Of a stretch of 7,170 nucleotides of DNA, positions 1-4,620 are shown piece after piece. The stretch comes from Candidatus Poseidoniaceae archaeon (GTDB lineage: Archaea; Thermoplasmatota; Poseidoniia; Poseidoniales; Poseidoniaceae), in NCBI GenBank assembly GCA_013330285.1, contig DUIP01000143.1, forward strand, positions 1 to 7,170, in the 5' to 3' direction. The position numbers and the translations under genes were made by a program. Positions within the stretch are counted from its first letter, which is position 1, and each line of letters opens with the position of its first letter. The notes under the pieces are model-generated. The model searched no databases, was not told where the DNA came from, and saw nothing but the letters and a program-made list of their open reading frames with translations.

Positions 1-744
1 CTCATTCACAAAGTGGTCGTTGACGCTAACATTGGATTGCTTGGCTTCCAAAAGCGGGACCTCGGCATGGCCCTCGGTTTGAGTGGTGCTTCGTTGAAGT
101 CCTTCGGAAAGATGCTTTCATCGATGTACACCATGTTTTGTGCTGAAGATTGCGCCATGGTAGAAATCAACCCTCTTGTCCGTACTGGCGCTGATGAAAT
201 GGTGGCTTTGGATGCGAAGGTTTCCTTTGATGAAAATGCGGAGTTCAGACACAAGAACTGGGACGATCTTCGTGATCTTTCCGAAGAAGAAGATACTGAA
301 ATTCGTGCCAAGGAAACAGGCCTGTCGTACGTGAAACTCGATGGAAACATTGGCTGCCTCGTCAACGGTGCAGGATTGGCAATGGCCACAATGGACGTCA
401 TCAAACTCTACGGTGGCGAACCAGCAAACTTCCTCGATGTCGGTGGCGGCGCCAATGAAGAGCAAGTGAAAACTGCGTTCTCAATCATTCTTGAAGATCA
501 AAATGTCAAGGGTATTCTTGTCAACATCTTTGGGGGCATCATGCGTTGCGATATCATTGCACGAGGTGTCATTGCAGCCACAGAAGCTTTGTCACTCGAG
601 GTCCCACTCGTGGTGCGCCTAGCTGGTACCAACGTCGATGAAGGAAAGGCCATCCTTGCATCTTCAACCCTCAATATTCATCCTGCAGATGACTTGGCAG
701 AAGGTGCGCAAAAGATTGTCGCACTCATTGGAGGTGAACAATAA
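1..744 (+). CDS. sucC: Succinyl-CoA ligase (ADP/GDP-forming) beta subunit, 5'-truncated by window edge
   Basis: This is the beta subunit of succinyl-CoA synthetase, which couples succinyl-CoA cleavage to NTP synthesis in the TCA cycle and works with the alpha subunit encoded next door. The frame is open from base 1 (it reads LIHK before the GTG at 13), so that GTG is internal. Compared with the roughly 388-residue E. coli protein, about 140 N-terminal residues, holding much of the ATP-grasp domain, lie upstream of the window. Visible family landmarks are the metal-binding segment VEINPL (from about 160), the [12 protein letters not shown] stretch, [11 protein letters not shown] (364-396), [13 protein letters not shown], the ligase-domain loop [11 protein letters not shown] (about 519-551) and [13 protein letters not shown]. 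The stop TAA overlaps the sucD start by one base, giving translational coupling and 1:1 subunit supply. Identity is very secure; nucleotide specificity (ADP or GDP) cannot be read from this fragment. Confidence 0.97.
   Translation, partial: LIHKVVVDANIGLLGFQKRDLGMALGLSGASLKSFGKMLSSMYTMFCAEDCAMVEINPLVRTGADEMVALDAKVSFDENAEFRHKNWDDLRDLSEEEDTEIRAKETGLSYVKLDGNIGCLVNGAGLAMATMDVIKLYGGEPANFLDVGGGANEEQVKTAFSIILEDQNVKGILVNIFGGIMRCDIIARGVIAATEALSLEVPLVVRLAGTNVDEGKAILASSTLNIHPADDLAEGAQKIVALIGGEQ
730..737 (+). promoter_or_regulatory. Strong Shine-Dalgarno site for sucD
   Basis: GGAGGTGA lies inside the last codons of sucC, 6 nt before the sucD ATG at 744. It is fully complementary to the usual archaeal and bacterial 16S rRNA 3' end (UCACCUCC). 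With the TAATG stop/start overlap it supports the chosen sucD start and suggests both coupled and independent initiation. Confidence 0.85.
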
Positions 745-1667
745 TGGCAATTTGGATTGAAGAAGACGCAAAGGTGCTCGTGCAGGGTATTACTGGAAAG
801 CAAGGTATGTTCCATGCAGACAAAATGGTCGAGTATGGGACTCAAATCGTTGGCGGGTGCACACCAGGGAAGGGCGGTCAAACCGTAGAACTCCAAGGTA
901 AACAATTCCCAGTTTGGCACAGCATGACCGAGGCAATTGCCGCAACGGATGCAGATGCAACCGTGATCTATGTCCCCCCACCATTCGCTGCTGAAGCAAT
1001 TATGGAAGCCGCCGATGCTTTTGATTCACTCAAGGGCGAGGGGGTCATCGTATGCATTACCGAAGGCATTCCAACCCTTGACATGGTCAAAGCCGTCGCT
1101 TACGTCGACAACCGGCCAGGCGTCCGCCTCATTGGACCAAACTGCCCCGGTATCATCACTCCAGGTGCTTCTGGAGGCGCCAAGATTGGAATCATGCCAG
1201 GCCACATTCATGCAAAGGGACGCATCGGAATTGTCTCCAAATCTGGAACATTGACCTACGAAGCGGTTGCACAAACCATGAGCATCGACGAGGGACAATC
1301 GACCTGTGTTGGTATCGGTGGAGATCCAGTGAATGGAACAGGATTTATCGAATGCTTAGCTGCTTTCGAGCATGACCCGCAAACTGAAGCCATCATCATG
1401 ATCGGTGAAATCGGCGGAAACGCTGAGCAGGAAGCGGCTGCATGGGCTGCAGATAACGTCACCAAACCGATCGTCGGATTCGTTGCCGGAGCAACCGCTC
1501 CACCTGGCAAGCGAATGGGGCACGCAGGCGCAATCATCTCAGGAGGAAAAGGCACAGCAGAAGAAAAATTCGCAGCCTTCCGAGCAGCAGGAATTGCCTG
1601 TGCAATGGACCCTTCTGAACTTGGTAAGGTGCTTCTTGAATCACTGAAGACCGCAGGTTTGCGATGA
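744..1667 (+). CDS. sucD: Succinyl-CoA ligase alpha subunit
   Basis: This is the CoA-binding and phosphohistidine-carrying alpha subunit of succinyl-CoA synthetase, partner of the sucC product. It has 307 residues against about 289 in E. coli, so it is full length. The N-terminal CoA-binding Rossmann domain shows [15 protein letters not shown] (residues 14-28) and [12 protein letters not shown] (37-48). The middle has [12 protein letters not shown] (130-141), and the ligase domain has [19 protein letters not shown] (190-199), FEHDP and [12 protein letters not shown]. The catalytic phospho-histidine is predicted to be H260 in [10 protein letters not shown], followed by [12 protein letters not shown]. 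The ATG at 744 is supported by the strong ribosome-binding site and the one-base overlap with sucC. The C-terminus extends slightly past the bacterial proteins (ESLKTAGLR). A primase-like gene follows after 30 bp and is probably co-transcribed. Confidence 0.98.
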   Translation: MAIWIEEDAKVLVQGITGKQGMFHADKMVEYGTQIVGGCTPGKGGQTVELQGKQFPVWHSMTEAIAATDADATVIYVPPPFAAEAIMEAADAFDSLKGEGVIVCITEGIPTLDMVKAVAYVDNRPGVRLIGPNCPGIITPGASGGAKIGIMPGHIHAKGRIGIVSKSGTLTYEAVAQTMSIDEGQSTCVGIGGDPVNGTGFIECLAAFEHDPQTEAIIMIGEIGGNAEQEAAAWAADNVTKPIVGFVAGATAPPGKRMGHAGAIISGGKGTAEEKFAAFRAAGIACAMDPSELGKVLLESLKTAGLR

Positions 1668-1697
1668 AGCCAATAACCTACGCTGAGAAGCAAAGTC

Positions 1698-3008
1698 ATG
1701 GCCAAGGTGCGGACCTTCGATTCTGAAGTTCTGCATGAGCACTACGCAACAAGTGAACCACTGGATTTGGATTGGCTGGTCAAACCGTCGCGCCACCAAT
1801 TTCGATGGCGCTGCACAGAGCATCGCTGGCACACATCAACTCGACAAATCCGTGACGGAACCGTGCTAGCGAAAACAACACGTCGAAACACTCCACGCGA
1901 CTTGTATGTGTCAACAAGTGCATGGCTCAACCCAATAGGACTGCCCAAAATTAAGGACACCAAGTCCCCTCATCCAATCCTCCTCGATCATCTTATTGTC
2001 TTCGATATCGATCTGCCTCCATTCTCGAAAAGGAATATGGAAAAAGCAAGAAAAGCTGCAGTGAATCTTCTTGATTGGGTGGAAAGCAATTACAATTTTG
2101 AGCGGGTGCATTTCGTATTTTCTGGAAGCAAAGGCTTCCATCTCATCTATCGAGAGCGAGATCGAAGTTTGTTTAGCATTGAGGACCCGAAAAAAAGGGA
2201 AGATGAAGTGCGTCAAGCACGCAAGGCCTTACTCAATAAGGCACTTGAGGCGGGCCATCCAGTCGACAAAGGCATTACCGCAGATACAAGGCGAATCATA
2301 CGTTTGCCTGGTTCGATTCACGGTTCCACTGGTTGGAAATGCACTGTAGTAAGTGAATCGTTACTTCGCACTCCATTCAAGAAATGGCAGTCAACACTAC
2401 CTAGGCATAGCATGTCCGTTGCTATGCCAAGGTGGGCACGTACACCATCAAAGAAGCCGAAGAAAAGACAGGTTCAACGCATTCAGCAACAGGACCTTGA
2501 CCCAGTACCACACACTTCGCTTGAATTGTCAACGCATGTGCCTGGAACCAAAGACCGCAGTGCCATCATTGGATGGTTACCAAAATCATGGGGTAGCATC
2601 GAAAAGACGGTCGAAATCGCCATGATGCATGTACAGAAGCACAACATTGGGCCCGCCTTTTTTTGGACCGATCAAACGTCTGTATTGATGATGATACCTC
2701 GCGCGTTCCCTCGGGCGCAAGCAGCAAAAATCTGCAGAAAAATTGGCCTCAAAAACACCGCTCTGTCAATTGAATCCGCCGACCATCATTGGGTTCGAAT
2801 ATCACCCCGGCAATGGGAAGATACAGGTTGGGACGAAGACATACAATCTCTTGGCATCGTTGGACAAGAGCTTGGTGAACGTTGCGCGGCACCTTGGTCG
2901 GCAAGTCATCTGGAAATGGCAAAGCGATTGGATTTACCCTTTGATTCTGGTGAAGATGATCTTGCAGGTCGTGTTGAACCAGCAATTCGAGTTGTGCGCA
3001 GAAATTGA
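1698..3008 (+). CDS. Archaeo-eukaryotic primase (PriS-like) catalytic protein with long C-terminal extension
   Basis: This is a probable template-dependent primase/polymerase of the archaeo-eukaryotic primase superfamily, expected to make primers for replication or to act in repair. In its 436 residues the N-terminal half follows PriS order. HEHYATSEPLDLDWLV and RHQFRW (about 33-38) correspond to the PriS N-terminal R-x-F region, and DLYVSTSAWLNP (68-79) matches the 'vYYSsarYenP' strand. VFDIDLP holds the metal-binding D103-x-D105. FSGSKGFHL (141-149) is the SGxxGxH motif with H148. VDKGITADTRRIIRLPGSIHG (189-209, given here in part as RRIIRLPGSIHG) carries the third acidic ligand D190 and H208. 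Oddities: no cysteines occur between D105 and S142, so the PriS zinc knuckle is absent, and only 41 residues separate H148 from D190. After a Lys/Arg-rich linker (about 245-262), about 170 residues match no domain I know. The ATG at 1698 is the only good start, since an in-frame TAA lies at 1674-1676; its ribosome-binding site is weak. It could be the replicative PriS or a specialised paralogue, so no symbol is given. Confidence 0.85.
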   Translation: MAKVRTFDSEVLHEHYATSEPLDLDWLVKPSRHQFRWRCTEHRWHTSTRQIRDGTVLAKTTRRNTPRDLYVSTSAWLNPIGLPKIKDTKSPHPILLDHLIVFDIDLPPFSKRNMEKARKAAVNLLDWVESNYNFERVHFVFSGSKGFHLIYRERDRSLFSIEDPKKREDEVRQARKALLNKALEAGHPVDKGITADTRRIIRLPGSIHGSTGWKCTVVSESLLRTPFKKWQSTLPRHSMSVAMPRWARTPSKKPKKRQVQRIQQQDLDPVPHTSLELSTHVPGTKDRSAIIGWLPKSWGSIEKTVEIAMMHVQKHNIGPAFFWTDQTSVLMMIPRAFPRAQAAKICRKIGLKNTALSIESADHHWVRISPRQWEDTGWDEDIQSLGIVGQELGERCAAPWSASHLEMAKRLDLPFDSGEDDLAGRVEPAIRVVRRN

Positions 3009-3107
3009 TTGGTCAAGATTATATGCTGGCCATCTAAACAGCACATGTTCCTAAGAGAGCCGAAAGGCGATGACCTCACGACTTGTCGATTGACCAGTAC
3101 ACACACT

Positions 3108-3145
3108 GGCTGTGGCGCATGGGAACAGCGCCACAGCCGCTTTTT
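3108..3145 (+). terminator. Hairpin plus T-run, probable transcription terminator of the sucCD-primase unit
   Basis: GGCTGTGGCGC (3108-3118) pairs perfectly with GCGCCACAGCC (3128-3138), giving an 11-bp GC-rich stem (a T-G pair could extend it) and a 9-nt loop. It is followed by GC and then TTTTT (3141-3145). It sits 100 bp after the primase stop codon. The form is that of an intrinsic terminator. Archaeal RNA polymerase terminates mainly on T-runs, and a run of five is short, so the stem may also stabilise the 3' end of the mRNA. Confidence 0.65.
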
Positions 3146-3273
3146 CATTCCAATACGGTCCTTCCTGTGCCTTTGAAGGCTGAAAGACTATGTGCTCAAG
3201 GGAAAAATCACGACCATGATTCAACCCAAATGGTCCGTTGAGACTGTTCGGGCTGGCCGTCAAGAACACAATC

Positions 3274-3280
3274 GAGGGAT
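3274..3280 (+). promoter_or_regulatory. Ribosome-binding site for the 3284 gene
   Basis: GAGGGAT lies 3 nt before the ATG at 3284. It is a moderate match to the Shine-Dalgarno consensus (GAGG core, with the core ending 6 nt from the ATG). It supports this start: the nearby upstream ATGs at 3190 and 3216 are not in frame. Confidence 0.5.
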
Positions 3281-3283
3281 ACA

Positions 3284-4618
3284 ATGAACATCTTTGGAAC
3301 TGCACTTTTCGTCTTGATGGCTGGAGTCTCTGGCGTCTTCATCATTCTCTCAATAACCTCTGACGTAGTCGTCATGGAAACAACTGGGACGATCATGGAA
3401 GGCACAACTTGGCACGAAGATGAGCGGCAAAATCGAGAATGCGCTGAATGGGGCTACTATTATGATGAGTATGGGGAAGAATATGAGGAATGTGAGAGGT
3501 ACGAATACATCACGTATTATGTGTGTTCGACAAATTTAGATTTCAATTACACGCTCGCAGAAGCACCTGATGGCGATGTGTACCAAGCCGAGGACACCTT
3601 GACATGGGACGGCTCTTCAGGGCCTTGTTTGCAACAAATCAAAGACATGTACCCCGTCAACGGCACACTCCTCGTCTACTACCTTTCTGACGACCCCACT
3701 GATGCAAGTGTTGGAAAACCGCTTGAGCCAAGTGGAATGTATTTCTGTTGCGGTATTTGCTTTGGTATTCTTGCGATTCCAGCAGGCTTCTTCATGTTCA
3801 CGAACCGTTCAGCGGGTGGAAGGATGAAGACTGGTGGCATGCTTGGTAGATTTGGTCCTCAACGAGTGTCCATTGCCCCTCCAATCAATACACAACAGGG
3901 CATGCCAATTCCAGGCGCCCATGGAACAAACACCAACAATGTCAACGCAGGACAAGGCAGAGGCGGCGGCTTCGGTGGAGGTGGCATGATGATGGTACCC
4001 GGTATGGCTGGAGGAGCTGCAGGGTATGCTGCAATGCAACAAACAACAGCACGCCACCAAGGAAACCGACCAAGAAGGTCGAGAAACAGCCACTCTCCTT
4101 CTCGAATCAAGGGTTACAAGCAGGTGATGGAGAAACTCAACATGTCCCGTGGAGCATCCAATGTGTACGATGGCGAAAACTTGCTCCGTTCAAGTGGATT
4201 CATGACCGCTGCATCTGCGAACAAATTCATGGCTCATCCATATGTGCTCAAGAGCCTCGGCCTTGCTGCAGGAGCGGCGGCTGGCGCCGGAGCAGCAGCA
4301 GCTTCCACCCAAAGCGGCATGATCAACCGCAATGTGCCAGACCCTGCTGACCCCAACACAAACCTAAGACCGGCTGGCAACAGTGATGACCGACTTCAAA
4401 AAATGCAAGAAGAAGCCGCGGCTTTCTTTGATTCTGCCAAACCGAAAAGCGCAGCACCAACCGTACGGCCTGTAAGCGATGGTGAGGCTGGCGTCTGTGC
4501 CCATCCAAATTGCTCTGTTGGAGTTTCTGCGTTTGATTTCCGCTGTTTCGATTGTCGCCGAAGGTTCTGCAGTGCTCACAAAGGTATGACGTTCCAATGC
4601 AATGAGTGTGCGAATTAA
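3284..4618 (+). CDS. Two-pass membrane protein: DUF3592-like extracytoplasmic module and C-terminal AN1-like zinc finger
   Basis: This is an unrecognised 444-residue membrane protein. The first hydrophobic helix spans about residues 4-24. An acidic, Tyr-rich loop follows to about 150, with four cysteines (C53, C70, C81, C115) and N-glycosylation sequons at N88 (NYT) and N126 (NGT). The loop ends with YPVNGTLLVYYLSDDPTDA and LEPSG, resembling the 'YpvGs.v.VyYdPenP..A.L.pg' signature of DUF3592. The second helix is about 152-172 and is followed by NRSAGGRMK, so the C-terminal 270 residues should be cytoplasmic. That part has Gly/Met-rich (226-246) and Ala-rich (325-341) low complexity, a basic patch RPRRSR (262-267) and an unplaced helical-looking stretch (273-327). 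The tail has C405, C410, C421, C424, C429, H432, C439 and C442, with FRCFDCRRRFCSAHKG matching the AN1 finger core. Function is unknown; a membrane-anchored adaptor or sensor is a guess. It converges on the helicase gene with a 2-bp gap. Confidence 0.85.
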   Translation: MNIFGTALFVLMAGVSGVFIILSITSDVVVMETTGTIMEGTTWHEDERQNRECAEWGYYYDEYGEEYEECERYEYITYYVCSTNLDFNYTLAEAPDGDVYQAEDTLTWDGSSGPCLQQIKDMYPVNGTLLVYYLSDDPTDASVGKPLEPSGMYFCCGICFGILAIPAGFFMFTNRSAGGRMKTGGMLGRFGPQRVSIAPPINTQQGMPIPGAHGTNTNNVNAGQGRGGGFGGGGMMMVPGMAGGAAGYAAMQQTTARHQGNRPRRSRNSHSPSRIKGYKQVMEKLNMSRGASNVYDGENLLRSSGFMTAASANKFMAHPYVLKSLGLAAGAAAGAGAAAASTQSGMINRNVPDPADPNTNLRPAGNSDDRLQKMQEEAAAFFDSAKPKSAAPTVRPVSDGEAGVCAHPNCSVGVSAFDFRCFDCRRRFCSAHKGMTFQCNECAN

Positions 4619-4620
4619 GG

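Larger units (their letters stand above)
3009..3283. other. Intergenic region between primase gene and membrane-protein gene
   Basis: This 275-bp stretch has no convincing ORF on either strand and no tRNA-like structure. It holds a hairpin plus T-run near its middle (3108-3145), likely the end of the upstream transcript, and then about 138 bp that must include the promoter and leader of the gene at 3284. I see no clear TATA box with a purine-rich BRE in that second half. The only TATA-like hexamer (TTATAT at 3019-3024) lies before the hairpin. A 7-bp inverted pair, TGGTCAA (3010-3016) and TTGACCA (3090-3096), is probably chance. Confidence 0.6.

Noticed and set aside
1256..1705. 149-codon minus-strand ORF antisense to sucD
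   Set aside because: It covers highly conserved sucD sequence and its composition reflects the opposite strand; no independent support.
1664..1726. Short ORF starting ATGAAGCCAATAACC overlapping the sucD stop (ATGA)
   Set aside because: Only 20 codons, no homology, and it runs out of frame into the primase gene; at most a chance overlap start.
3019..3024. TATA-like TTATAT after the primase gene
   Set aside because: It lies upstream of the terminator-like hairpin and about 260 bp from the next start, without a clear BRE, so it is not a convincing promoter for the 3284 gene.
3010..3096. 7-bp inverted pair TGGTCAA / TTGACCA flanking the start of the intergenic region
   Set aside because: Short arms separated by 73 nt, with no flanking duplication or transposase; likely chance.
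3859..4110. Pro-rich minus-strand ORF opposite the Gly-rich part of the membrane protein
   Set aside because: Its Pro runs are simply the complement of Gly codons on the other strand.
4223..4310. Ala/Gly-rich stretch (residues about 314-342 of the membrane protein) as a third transmembrane helix
   Set aside because: Low hydrophobicity and composition of small residues fit a flexible linker better; two helices already explain the topology.
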